A stretch of DNA of 64,000 nucleotides from Bacilli bacterium. GTDB lineage: Bacteria; Bacillota_I; Bacilli_A; RF39; UBA660. The notes below the pieces were generated by a model. The model was not told where the DNA came from, ran no database searches, and was given only the letters and a program-made list of their open reading frames with translations. The stretch covers positions 31,239 through 95,238 of the forward strand of contig JAFQXM010000003.1 of the NCBI GenBank assembly GCA_017406955.1, given 5' to 3'. Shown in pieces: positions 1-7,952 of the stretch; position 1 is the stretch's first letter; every line of letters starts with the position of its first letter. Position numbers and translations under genes: made by a program.

Positions 1-75
1 ATATTTTTTAGATAATTTAGTTGCGAAAGTTGTTTTACCACTACCTACTGGTCCGATAATATATATTTTTTTCAT
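1..75 (-). CDS. P-loop nucleotide kinase-like protein, N-terminus only
   Basis: Only the first 25 codons lie in the window; the gene runs off the left edge. They read MKKIYIIGPVGSGKTTFATK and onward, a beta strand followed by a canonical Walker A loop (GPVGSGKTT) right at the N-terminus. This layout is typical of small nucleotide or shikimate-type kinases and of 'topology modulation' AdK-like proteins. The exact substrate cannot be told from this fragment. The ATG lies 5 bp after the stop of the ASCH gene, so the two are probably cotranscribed. Confidence 0.7.
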   Translation of the reverse strand, partial: MKKIYIIGPVGSGKTTFATKLSKKY

Positions 76-79
76 GATA

Positions 80-424
80 TTACTCCTCTTTATTTATCTT
101 GAATATTTCAAATACTATTTTACTATCTTCTGTGAAATCTTTATTTTCGCTTTTAAAAAAATTGTAATGATTCTTTTTCCAAGTTTCTAAATCTCCTTCT
201 CCTTCTAATAGAGATAATTCTTCTGTCATTTCATTAAATCTCATAACTTCATAATCAATTGTTTCAACTACACAAGCATCCTGTCCATCATCAAACACTA
301 AAATTGATTTTCCACCTTTTTTAGGTAATTCTTCTTTATATAAGTATGATGTTGCGCACTTTTTACCAGATAATACTAATTTTATTAATTTATCATTATC
401 TATTCCAAACTTCCATTTTTCCAT
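80..424 (-). CDS. ASCH domain protein
   Basis: A 114-residue single-domain protein matching the ASCH fold, a beta-barrel related to PUA that is thought to bind RNA or modified nucleosides. Visible landmarks are the N-terminal lysine-rich strand (LSGKKCATSYLY), the central V-E-T-I-D-Y segment and the family's EGEGDLETWKKNHYNFF block near residues 75-95. A GTG lies three codons further upstream, but the ATG is preferred because GAGGGTG sits at the right distance before it. The molecular role in the cell is unknown; some family members hydrolyse N4-acetylcytidine. Confidence 0.8.
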   Translation of the reverse strand: MEKWKFGIDNDKLIKLVLSGKKCATSYLYKEELPKKGGKSILVFDDGQDACVVETIDYEVMRFNEMTEELSLLEGEGDLETWKKNHYNFFKSENKDFTEDSKIVFEIFKINKEE

Positions 425-499
425 AAATATCACCCTCTTTTTAAATTATATCATATATAATGTTTCTTTTAATGATATTCTAATATTTTCTGTAAAATT

Positions 500-521
500 A
501 AAAGCACTTAATAGTGCTTTT
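500..521 (-). terminator. Rho-independent terminator after the ABC exporter gene
   Basis: Nine-base stem AAAAGCACT/AGTGCTTTT with a four-base loop, directly after the ABC exporter stop codon and followed on the minus strand by T-rich sequence. Confidence 0.8.
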
Positions 522-523
522 AA

Positions 524-2932
524 TTATTCAGTCTTTAAAGATTCAACTGGGTCTTTTTTACTAGCCATATTAGCTGGACGTAGTCCTGCAAATACTGTAA
601 GTCCTACACTAAGTAGAATTAATATTAATGCATGTACTATAGAAAAACTCATAACATTATCTATTTTAGCAGTTACTTTTACTATTCCATTTACTGAAAG
701 TGATAGTAAGAAGCTTATTATTACTCCTAGTCCTCCAGCTAGTAATCCTTCAATAATAGTTTCTGCTCTAAATACTCTTCTAATATCTTTTTTACTAGCT
801 CCAATAGCTCTTAAGATACCTATTTCTTTAGTTCGTTCTAATACTGAAATATATGTAATTATACCTATCATTATAGAAGATACTATTAACGATATAGATA
901 CAAAGGCTATTATTACCATTGATATCATTTTTACTATTGATGTAAGAGCTCCTGTTAAAGTTTCTATATCATCTGTATATTTAATTTTATCTTTTTTATC
1001 TACTTTTTTATTATAATTATCTATAAATTTCTTTATTTTTTCTTTAGATTCAAATTTCTTTGGATAAATACTTATTTCATATGGATCATCCATATCCGCA
1101 GAAGCTAATTTCTTTAAATTATTTTCATATTTATCATTTATATTATCAAATGCTAATCCTGTAAAAACGTTAACTTTAGGATTTCTCTTTTGTTCTTTTA
1201 CTATATCACTATTATTAGCAATACTAGTATAATCTTCAATTAATTCATGGGTATACCCTAAGAATCCATTTGTAGAATTATTATCTTTTACTTTAACAAC
1301 TCCAACTATTTTTATATCTTGCCCATCTTCATATAAACTATTTACATAATTATTATCATCTTCTCTACTAATCCAAGCATTTCCTACTTTTTCATAGTAA
1401 TCTACTCCATTAATTAATTTATAAGTTTTACCTATTAAACTATTATAACTAAGTACTTTACTTTCTAAATTAATTTTTTCTCCACTACCTTGTTTTTCCA
1501 TAACAGAATATAAAGTATCTTTATTTTCTATATTTAAAGAATATATTGTAGATAGATCTATTTCACCTTTTTTATTTACTACTAATACTACTTCATTTTT
1601 ATTTTTAGGCATATGTCCAGATAATACTTTATATTGATTATTGTCTTTTAACTCTATAAAAGCATTTTTAACAAGAGATGTTGAAAACATTGATTCAAGT
1701 CCTGTTGCACCTACATCAGTAGCATTTTCATTAGGATTAATTTTTACTACTTCTCCATTACTATCTTTATCATATAATTGTAAATCTACGTTATATGAAT
1801 ATATAATGTTTGATGCATATTTATTAATTTCTTCTTTATTATTATCTAAATACTCTTTCATCTTCTTTAAATTGTTTTTTCTAGTTTTAGTAGTTGCATT
1901 TAACATTATGTTATTTGAAATATCATCATTTGCAAGTACTGCATTTTTATGTGATTTTTTCTTTTTCTTATTTACTTTATAATCTGATGATGTTTTAGTC
2001 TCTTCTGTTGTATTTTTCATACTAATAGCTTGTGATCCAAATGATGATTTTTGCATATTATCAATATAGTTATTAACTCCATTAGAAAGAGCTAAAACTA
2101 AAGCAATACCAATAATACCAATACTTCCTGCAATTGCAGTCATTATAGTTCTACCTTTTTTAGTAAATAAATTATTTTTACTTAAAGATAATGCAGTTAA
2201 TAGGCTCATTGAACTTTTTTTCTTATTATCTTCATCTTTTACTTTTTCTTTACCATCAAATTCTTTTGTATCATTAATAACTTTTCCATCTTTTAATTCT
2301 ACTATTCTTGTAGAATATTTATCTGCAAGTTCTTTATTATGTGTAACCATAATAACTAGTTTATCTTTAGCTACTTCTTTTAATAAATCCATAATTTGAA
2401 CACTAGTTTTGGAATCAAGTGCTCCTGTTGGCTCATCTGCTAAAACTATTTCTGGATCATTAACTAATGCTCTTGCAATTGCAACTCTTTGCATCTGTCC
2501 ACCAGAAAGTTGTCCTGGTCTTTTATTAATTTGTTTTTCTAAGCCAACTTTTTTTAATGCTTCTTTAGCTCTTTTAATTCTTTCATTTTTAGATATTCCA
2601 GATACAGTTAAAGCTAATTCTACATTAGTTAATATTGTTTGATGAGTTATTAAATTATAATTTTGGAATATAAAACCAATTTTATGATTTCTATACATAT
2701 CCCAATCACTATCTTTATATTCTTTTGTACTTACTCCATTAATTAATAAATCTCCACTATCATAATGATCTAGACCCCCGATCATATTTAAAAGTGTTGA
2801 TTTACCAGATCCTGATGCTCCTAAAATAGATACAAACTCATTTTTTCTAAAGTTAATAGAAACTTTATCTAATGCTTTTAACTCTACTTCTTCATTACTA
2901 TAAATTTTTGTTACTTTTTTTACTTCTAACAT
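524..2932 (-). CDS. MacB/FtsX-type ABC transporter, fused ATPase and permease
   Basis: An 802-residue fusion. Residues 1-230 form an ABC ATPase: Walker A GASGSGKST, signature LSGGQMQRVAIARAL, Walker B IVLADEPTGALDS. A first membrane segment follows near 265-285, then a large extracellular domain of about 390 residues rich in Asn and Lys, then three C-terminal membrane segments with the FtsX/MacB hallmark ERTKEIGILRAIGASKKDIRRVF. Such mechanotransmitting exporters move antimicrobial peptides or lipoproteins, or sense them. In most Firmicutes ATPase and permease are separate; the fusion makes it a MacB-like homodimer. A good ribosome site (AAAGGAGTG) precedes the ATG, and a hairpin terminator follows. 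Confidence 0.9.
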   Translation of the reverse strand: MLEVKKVTKIYSNEEVELKALDKVSINFRKNEFVSILGASGSGKSTLLNMIGGLDHYDSGDLLINGVSTKEYKDSDWDMYRNHKIGFIFQNYNLITHQTILTNVELALTVSGISKNERIKRAKEALKKVGLEKQINKRPGQLSGGQMQRVAIARALVNDPEIVLADEPTGALDSKTSVQIMDLLKEVAKDKLVIMVTHNKELADKYSTRIVELKDGKVINDTKEFDGKEKVKDEDNKKKSSMSLLTALSLSKNNLFTKKGRTIMTAIAGSIGIIGIALVLALSNGVNNYIDNMQKSSFGSQAISMKNTTEETKTSSDYKVNKKKKKSHKNAVLANDDISNNIMLNATTKTRKNNLKKMKEYLDNNKEEINKYASNIIYSYNVDLQLYDKDSNGEVVKINPNENATDVGATGLESMFSTSLVKNAFIELKDNNQYKVLSGHMPKNKNEVVLVVNKKGEIDLSTIYSLNIENKDTLYSVMEKQGSGEKINLESKVLSYNSLIGKTYKLINGVDYYEKVGNAWISREDDNNYVNSLYEDGQDIKIVGVVKVKDNNSTNGFLGYTHELIEDYTSIANNSDIVKEQKRNPKVNVFTGLAFDNINDKYENNLKKLASADMDDPYEISIYPKKFESKEKIKKFIDNYNKKVDKKDKIKYTDDIETLTGALTSIVKMISMVIIAFVSISLIVSSIMIGIITYISVLERTKEIGILRAIGASKKDIRRVFRAETIIEGLLAGGLGVIISFLLSLSVNGIVKVTAKIDNVMSFSIVHALILILLSVGLTVFAGLRPANMASKKDPVESLKTE

Positions 2933-2992
2933 TTAAACACTCCTTTTATAGTCATAGTATATTTTATTTTTTGCTGTTAATCAATTATTTTG

Positions 2993-3556
2993 TTATTTAT
3001 TATAACTTAATAATACAAATTCAGTATAATTATCGCTTTTATCTTCTATATTTTTCTTAATACAATGTAAATTATATTTAACACCCGCCTGATATGGACA
3101 TATTACAGCACTATTTTTATCTAATTTATTTTCATTTAATAGTTTAGCAGATAAAGCTGTATCTTTTGTATAAATGTATTCTATATTATTAAACATTTTA
3201 TTTATATTATTTTTAGTTTGTAATATTGCTTGTTCATGTGATGCTATATATTTTATATTTTCATTCTTTACATATTTTTTTCTAAATAAGCAGTGGTGTA
3301 TAGGAATTTTTATTTTAGATATTATTTTAAAACTATTATTTAAAACTTTTTTAGTTTCTTTTACTTCTCCTACAATGGAGTTTTTTATGGCTAAAACTGC
3401 ATAATCTATATTTTTACTTATTAAGTTATCTATCACATTTTTAGATGTTGTTAAATCTATTAACTCTATCTCACCTAATTTTTCTTTATTGATAAATTCT
3501 AAAGTAGCGTAATAAGAATTACTATATTTAATTCCTTGATAACCTATCTTTTTCAT
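2993..3556 (-). CDS. Prephenate dehydratase-like protein with altered catalytic motif
   Basis: About 187 residues in the stand-alone prephenate dehydratase fold (PheA/PDT, phenylalanine synthesis). Recognisable family blocks are GYQGIKYSNSYYAT at the N-terminus, VLAIKNSIVGEV, IPIHHCLF, ASHEQAILQ, DTALSAKLL and AVICPYQAGVKYNL. The catalytic Thr-Arg-Phe triad of the family reads Thr-Glu-Phe here (SDNYTEFVLL), and there is no C-terminal ACT regulatory domain. The enzyme may therefore be inactive or altered. Start chosen at MKKIGYQG because GGAAGAG precedes it; it begins one base after the stop of the Fic gene, so both share a transcript. Confidence 0.75.
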   Translation of the reverse strand: MKKIGYQGIKYSNSYYATLEFINKEKLGEIELIDLTTSKNVIDNLISKNIDYAVLAIKNSIVGEVKETKKVLNNSFKIISKIKIPIHHCLFRKKYVKNENIKYIASHEQAILQTKNNINKMFNNIEYIYTKDTALSAKLLNENKLDKNSAVICPYQAGVKYNLHCIKKNIEDKSDNYTEFVLLSYNK

Positions 3557-3557
3557 T

Positions 3558-4550
3558 TTATATCTCTTCCATAAATATAGTATTTGTTTCCCAATAACCA
3601 CTTCTATTAGAACCTAATCTTTTAATAATATTTTGATTAGTTAATCTACTTAAATTATATTTAACACCATCTTCAGTTATATTTAGTTTCTTTGCTAGCT
3701 CTTTTTTTGTTATTGTTGGATTGTTTTTGATATATTTTATAATCTTTAATTGATTATTATTTAATTTAATCTTTTGGGTAGTTTTTTGGGTAGTTTTATC
3801 TAATATATTATTAATTATTTTTAACATAAATTCTATAAATACATTAGCATTACCATTATTATGACACTCAGAAATTGCATCATAATATTCTTCTTGATTT
3901 AGATATATTTCTTCTTCTATAGAAATATATTCAAACTTTTTATTCCAATTAATTAAAATTAAATAAACCCAGAATCTAGCCATTCTTCCATTACCATCAC
4001 TAAATGGATGAATATAGACTAAATAATAATGGAATAAACTTGCTTTTATTATTGGACGAATATTATCTTCTTCTTTTAAAAAATTAAATAAACTTTTCAT
4101 AAGAGAAGGAACTACTATAGATTCTGGAGCAGTATATATAATTTTGTCATCTCTTTTTACCCCTTCACCATGATCTCTATAATAACCATTATCATCATCA
4201 AAATGTTTCATCATTAAAGAATGAACTATAAAGAAATCTTCTTCACTTTTATAATCAAATTTATTTATGTATTCATATACTTTATTAATATTTTTAACTT
4301 CTTGGATATCTTTTTTCTTACCTAATACTATCTTATTGTCAATTACATTTTCTACTGATTTTAATGAAAGAGAATTATTTTCTATAGCTAGGGATGAATA
4401 AATGGATCTAATTTTTGATTTATTTTTCAAAGTTTTATTTATATTACTCTCTATAATTATATTTGATAATTTATTTTCTATTTCTTTTATCATTTGTAAA
4501 TTATCATTACTGATATAATAAATAAATTTTAGTGTATCAATGTTTTTCAT
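3558..4550 (-). CDS. Fic family protein with C-terminal winged helix
   Basis: A 330-residue Fic protein, a family that transfers AMP or other phosphorylated groups to protein hydroxyls. The active loop is HPFSDGNGRMARFW, with the catalytic His near residue 181. An autoinhibitory S-x-x-x-E-N motif (SLAIEN, residues 53-58) lies in the N-terminal helix, so it is a self-inhibited class II Fic. After a TTQKTTQK linker the C-terminus (about 260-325) is a winged helix-turn-helix (TKKELAKKLNITEDGVKYNLSRL), suggesting DNA binding and perhaps autoregulation. All catalytic residues are present. It is independent of the second Fic locus near 47.5 kb. Confidence 0.9.
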   Translation of the reverse strand: MKNIDTLKFIYYISNDNLQMIKEIENKLSNIIIESNINKTLKNKSKIRSIYSSLAIENNSLSLKSVENVIDNKIVLGKKKDIQEVKNINKVYEYINKFDYKSEEDFFIVHSLMMKHFDDDNGYYRDHGEGVKRDDKIIYTAPESIVVPSLMKSLFNFLKEEDNIRPIIKASLFHYYLVYIHPFSDGNGRMARFWVYLILINWNKKFEYISIEEEIYLNQEEYYDAISECHNNGNANVFIEFMLKIINNILDKTTQKTTQKIKLNNNQLKIIKYIKNNPTITKKELAKKLNITEDGVKYNLSRLTNQNIIKRLGSNRSGYWETNTIFMEEI

Positions 4551-4593
4551 TTATTCATCTCCTTTCTAAATTACTAACTAAATTATATCATAA

Positions 4594-4622
4594 AAAAATA
4601 GATTTATATTATATCTATTTTT
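4594..4622 (-). terminator. Rho-independent terminator after the acyltransferase-like gene
   Basis: Ten-base stem AAAAATAGAT/ATCTATTTTT, overlapping the last codons of the acyltransferase-like gene and ending in a T run on the minus strand. Confidence 0.7.
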
Positions 4623-5442
4623 CTTCAAAATCTTTATTTACGTCTTCTTTTAAAATTTCTGGGTTATTAAATAAATATTCTATAGATTTCATTGCTTTAC
4701 AAAATAAGAATCCATCAGCTATTCTTTCATCCATAGTAAGTCCCATTTCCATATAATATCTTTTATTTTCTTCTTTTATTTCTCCAAAAGTAATTATGCC
4801 TGAACATGTACCTAATTCTGTTAAATGGTGATATATAGCTCCTGTTTTAAATGTTCCTAAATTAGATACCATCAAACTAGTATAATATATATTTTCATCA
4901 GCGAATGATTTAGGTAATTCAAACTTTTTATCTACCCATTTTAAGAACCCTACTATTAAACTCCTAAATGGTCTCCATAAGTGACCTACTTTATCAATAA
5001 TATCATTAGCACCATCTGTATGTCTTTTACTTGTATCTCTAATATCATCTATTTTCTTTTTAATATTATCTGATATTTTATATATATTATCATCTTTATT
5101 TATTTTTAAACATGCCATAAACTCTTCACTTTTTTCATTAAATTCAGCTTTCGCAACAAAACCTAATGTTACATCATAATGCATAAATAAAGTTCTATTT
5201 TGTACATATCTATTTAAACTAGGATATTTATATAAAGTTTTACCTAAAATTGCTAAGAATCCATGAAAATAAGTTAAATCTTTATTTTTCCTTTGTTCTT
5301 TCTTAATAAATTTTACAAATTCAGTAACATCTATTTTATTATTCATATATACTTCAGAGTCACTTCTTCTAGGCATAAGATCAAACATAATGTTTTGCAT
5401 ACCTGTTACATCTTTTACTTTATAACCACTATTTCTACTCAT
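4615..5442 (-). CDS. CAT/E2-fold acyltransferase-like protein, catalytic His missing
   Basis: A 275-residue protein resembling the catalytic domain of 2-oxoacid dehydrogenase E2 acyltransferases and chloramphenicol acetyltransferase. Family-like segments are YPSLNRYVQNR, the NIYYTSLMVSNLGTFKTGAIYHHL strand and a C-terminal TMDERIADGFLFCKAM, which occupies the place of the E2 active-site motif H-R-x-x-D-G. The catalytic histidine is replaced (D-E-R-I-A-D-G), and there are no lipoyl or E1/E3-binding domains. No pyruvate dehydrogenase genes lie nearby. Its activity is unclear; a scaffold or a divergent transferase is possible. Confidence 0.65.
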   Translation of the reverse strand: MSRNSGYKVKDVTGMQNIMFDLMPRRSDSEVYMNNKIDVTEFVKFIKKEQRKNKDLTYFHGFLAILGKTLYKYPSLNRYVQNRTLFMHYDVTLGFVAKAEFNEKSEEFMACLKINKDDNIYKISDNIKKKIDDIRDTSKRHTDGANDIIDKVGHLWRPFRSLIVGFLKWVDKKFELPKSFADENIYYTSLMVSNLGTFKTGAIYHHLTELGTCSGIITFGEIKEENKRYYMEMGLTMDERIADGFLFCKAMKSIEYLFNNPEILKEDVNKDFEEK

Positions 5443-5453
5443 AATATTACTCC

Positions 5454-6014
5454 TTACTTATTATTTTCTAAATAATCAGCTAGTTCTTTATAATAATCTA
5501 AATTCCAAAGATTCCATCTTTCTTCATCTGGAAAACAACCTAGTGTTTTTTCTTCGCCTTCAGGAATAAATATAAAATCCCAACTCCATCCATAAGTACC
5601 ACTTTTTTTAGTATCTATTTTTCCTTTAGTGATTCCTTCAAATACTACTGGTTCTTTTGCTGGTTCACAGTATGCAAGTGATTCTTTAAAATAAGCATTT
5701 CTGTTTTCTATACCTTCCATTAACTTTAATAAACCATCTTCTCCTATAGTATCATCTGCATAATGAGAATATACTCCTGGAAAACCATTTAATCCTTCTA
5801 CAAATAATCCTGAATCATTTTTTAATACTGGGATACCTAATTCATTAGCAGCCCATTTAGCAGAGTATTTGGATACCTCTACTACATCATCTGCTTGTAT
5901 TTCAGGTGTTTCCATCTTAATATTATCAATTTCATAACCTAATGGTTCTAATGCAGATCTTGCTGACTCTATTTTAGCCCAATTCCCAGTAACATATGTT
6001 ATCTTCTTTTTCAT
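5454..6014 (-). CDS. rdgB: RdgB/HAM1 non-canonical purine NTP pyrophosphatase
   Basis: About 186 residues of the Ham1/RdgB family, which hydrolyses dITP, XTP and ITP to monophosphates and keeps deaminated purines out of nucleic acids. Visible motifs are ITYVTGNWAKIESA at the N-terminus (substrate-binding T-G-N), LKNDSGLFVEGLNGFPGVYS (metal-binding region) and the GWSWDFIFIPEGEEKTLG block. The start is the ATG directly after AGGAGGTAGT; eight upstream codons in the same frame have no ribosome site. It is 11 bp upstream of the acyltransferase-like gene in the same direction. Confidence 0.88.
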   Translation of the reverse strand: MKKKITYVTGNWAKIESARSALEPLGYEIDNIKMETPEIQADDVVEVSKYSAKWAANELGIPVLKNDSGLFVEGLNGFPGVYSHYADDTIGEDGLLKLMEGIENRNAYFKESLAYCEPAKEPVVFEGITKGKIDTKKSGTYGWSWDFIFIPEGEEKTLGCFPDEERWNLWNLDYYKELADYLENNK

Positions 6015-6047
6015 ACTACCTCCAAAACTTAGTCTCATTATAGCATA

Positions 6048-6070
6048 AAAGTAGATTATTAATCTACTTT
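6048..6070 (-). terminator. Rho-independent terminator after the flavin reductase-like gene
   Basis: Ten-base stem AAAGTAGATT/AATCTACTTT with a three-base loop directly after the flavin reductase-like stop codon, followed by a short T tract on the minus strand. Confidence 0.7.
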
Positions 6071-6071
6071 A

Positions 6072-6539
6072 TTATTCTATTACTTCTCCAATAATTATGT
6101 AATGAGCTTCTCCCATATCACCATAAAATGATTTTACTTCATCTGGAAGATTATCTTTATTCATTTGTTCCATATATAATTTTTTACAAATTATAGTTTC
6201 ACTAGCTTCTTCATAAGTAATAGAATTATCTAAGTATTTTGGTGTAAAGTTAGTTTCTTTTACTTTATCTATATCTTTACCAGATTTAGTACCAAATACT
6301 AATAATTTATCTTTATATTTATCATCATAGAAAGATACTGTAAAATAATCATTATTTTCTAAAAACTCATATGTATATCTTTCAGGTCTAATATAAATAG
6401 TAATAACTTTCTTATTCCAGATAGTTCCCATAGATCCCCACGATATAGTCATACTATTAAACTTATCTTCAGTACCTGCAGTAACTAGTGCCCAATCTTT
6501 ATCAAATTTAGTAAATGGATTAATATTATAATCATTCAT
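6072..6539 (-). CDS. Flavin reductase-like FMN-binding protein
   Basis: 155 residues of the FMN-binding split-barrel family (flavin reductase-like). The N-terminal half carries the expected pattern: A-L-V-T-A-G, then N-x-M-T-I-S-W-G (NSMTISWGSMGTIWNKKV), then the strand ITIYIRPERYTYEFL and F-T-V-S-F. This family uses FMN to reduce flavins or small electron acceptors; the physiological substrate here cannot be predicted. Ribosome site AGGAGTGAT before the ATG. It follows the HAD phosphatase by 10 bp and is probably cotranscribed with it. Confidence 0.8.
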   Translation of the reverse strand: MNDYNINPFTKFDKDWALVTAGTEDKFNSMTISWGSMGTIWNKKVITIYIRPERYTYEFLENNDYFTVSFYDDKYKDKLLVFGTKSGKDIDKVKETNFTPKYLDNSITYEEASETIICKKLYMEQMNKDNLPDEVKSFYGDMGEAHYIIIGEVIE

Positions 6540-6549
6540 TTTATCACTC

Positions 6550-7173
6550 CTAATCTATAGTTATACCTTTTTCTTTTAATACTTCTATAATACTATCATA
6601 ACTATCTGGTTCTACTTTTAAACCTATTATTCCTAATCTATTAGCTGTTTCTATATTCTTTTCATTATCATCTATAAATATAGACTCATTAGCTTTTAAA
6701 TTATATCTATTAAGGATTGTATTATAAATACCCTCATATGGTTTAATTTGATGTTCTTGATATGATAATACATAACCATCTACATAATTAAATAATTCAC
6801 TATCTTTTATTGATTCATGTTCATATTTACACATATTAGATAATAAATAAATATTATAACCTTTATCTTTTAATCTTTTTACTATATCAATTACATCTGG
6901 ATATAAATCTAAATATAGTGGAAAGCTTTTTAAAAATTTCTCTACTAGATGATCATTCTTATGATTAGTTCTATCTTGTATTTGGGATATTATTTCTTCT
7001 ATCGTTAAATATCCATTATCAAGCAAACCATATCCTAACCATTCTGGTGAATTTATAATATTTTCTTCTATAAATTCTTGTTCTTCTATATTATCAACAA
7101 ACTCTGGTAATATTTTTTCTCTATCAAAACCTAATATTACATTACCAATATCAAAGATTATATTCTTTATCAT
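6550..7173 (-). CDS. HAD-superfamily phosphatase, YihX-like
   Basis: 207-residue HAD subfamily IA hydrolase. Motif I is FDIGNVILGFD, the D-x-G-N-V variant seen in YihX-type alpha-glucose-1-phosphate phosphatases; motif II is LLSNM; the KPYEGIY segment provides motif III; and FIDDNEKNIETA is motif IV. A helical cap lies between residues 20 and 85. It probably dephosphorylates a sugar phosphate or other small metabolite. Its start overlaps the stop of the upstream YgjV-like gene by four bases (ATGA), indicating translational coupling. Confidence 0.82.
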   Translation of the reverse strand: MIKNIIFDIGNVILGFDREKILPEFVDNIEEQEFIEENIINSPEWLGYGLLDNGYLTIEEIISQIQDRTNHKNDHLVEKFLKSFPLYLDLYPDVIDIVKRLKDKGYNIYLLSNMCKYEHESIKDSELFNYVDGYVLSYQEHQIKPYEGIYNTILNRYNLKANESIFIDDNEKNIETANRLGIIGLKVEPDSYDSIIEVLKEKGITID

Positions 7174-7682
7174 TTCCTTTTCTCCTTACTATTTATTTTT
7201 AATTGAACTATTGCGATTATATTACTAATAATAGTAAATAAATCAAATATAACAGCAGTATATGATTTTATACTAAAGTCATATATTAACCATAATATCA
7301 TAGTAAAACATATTAAATATTTGAATTTTACCATATCTTTTATATTCATTAACCATAAGTAAGTAACTGTACTAACTAATGGTAATAAACCTATAATACC
7401 TAAGTTATTTAGCGTTAAAGATAAACCAACAGATAATATAGTTAATATTATCTTTTCTTTTAAACCTAACTTATCTTTATAACACAATATATTTCTAATG
7501 AAACTTAAGAAATTTATGATTGCACCTGTAATACCACCTAATACTAGATTGCTAGCTACAAATAAACCTATCTGTATACTTTGTACATATATTATTTTCT
7601 TCTTTTTCTTAATAGTACCAGAATATACCATTAATAATGAAGCAATTAGCGCAATGATATTTCCAATTAATATTTGTATCAT
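7170..7682 (-). CDS. YgjV-family integral membrane protein
   Basis: 170 residues with five or six predicted membrane helices, matching the YgjV/Imp-YgjV family: short helical hairpins, the conserved SFIRNILCYKDK segment between helices and a C-terminal F-D-L-F-T-I-I-S-N helix. No enzymatic function is established for the family. Starts 42 bp after the upstream DUF1292 gene, beyond a terminator, with ribosome site AGGAGAG. The stop overlaps the HAD gene start. Confidence 0.75.
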   Translation of the reverse strand: MIQILIGNIIALIASLLMVYSGTIKKKKKIIYVQSIQIGLFVASNLVLGGITGAIINFLSFIRNILCYKDKLGLKEKIILTILSVGLSLTLNNLGIIGLLPLVSTVTYLWLMNIKDMVKFKYLICFTMILWLIYDFSIKSYTAVIFDLFTIISNIIAIVQLKINSKEKRK

Positions 7683-7713
7683 ATTTACTCTCCTACTTTA
7701 TTATAACATAAAA

Positions 7714-7739
7714 AAAGAAAGAGTTTATTCTCCTTCTTT
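7714..7739 (-). terminator. Rho-independent terminator ending the phase-variable operon
   Basis: On the minus strand AAAGAAGGAG pairs with CTCTTTCTTT (one G-U pair, six-base loop) and runs into seven T residues. It overlaps the DUF1292 stop codon, so it would end the two-gene operon that starts at 9055. Confidence 0.75.
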
Positions 7740-7952
7740 AAATTTCTCTACAAATTTAGGAAATATTTCTTTTTCAAAAAGATCTGGGTCTATTTTAAAT
7801 ATACCATCATCTTTTACTTCAACAAACATAGTATCTGCTTTATTTTCATCGTTTACTAAGTATAAATATGTGTGATCTTTATGATCAACTTGTTCTATTA
7901 CCAAAAACTTTTTATCATTTTCCAACGTCATTGTTTTATCAGTATAATCCAT
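7725..7952 (-). CDS. DUF1292 (YrzB-like) protein
   Basis: 75-residue acidic protein of the DUF1292 family, found across Firmicutes and related to YrzB. Family pattern: a short beta-rich N-terminal half (DKKFLVIEQVDHKDHTYLYL) and an acidic F-x-K-I-D-P-D-L-F-E C-terminus. No biochemical role is established. The ATG overlaps the stop of the 367-residue upstream gene by one base (TAATG), so its translation should depend on that gene and hence on the G10-tract promoter at 9083-9113. Confidence 0.78.
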   Translation of the reverse strand: MDYTDKTMTLENDKKFLVIEQVDHKDHTYLYLVNDENKADTMFVEVKDDGIFKIDPDLFEKEIFPKFVEKFKEGE

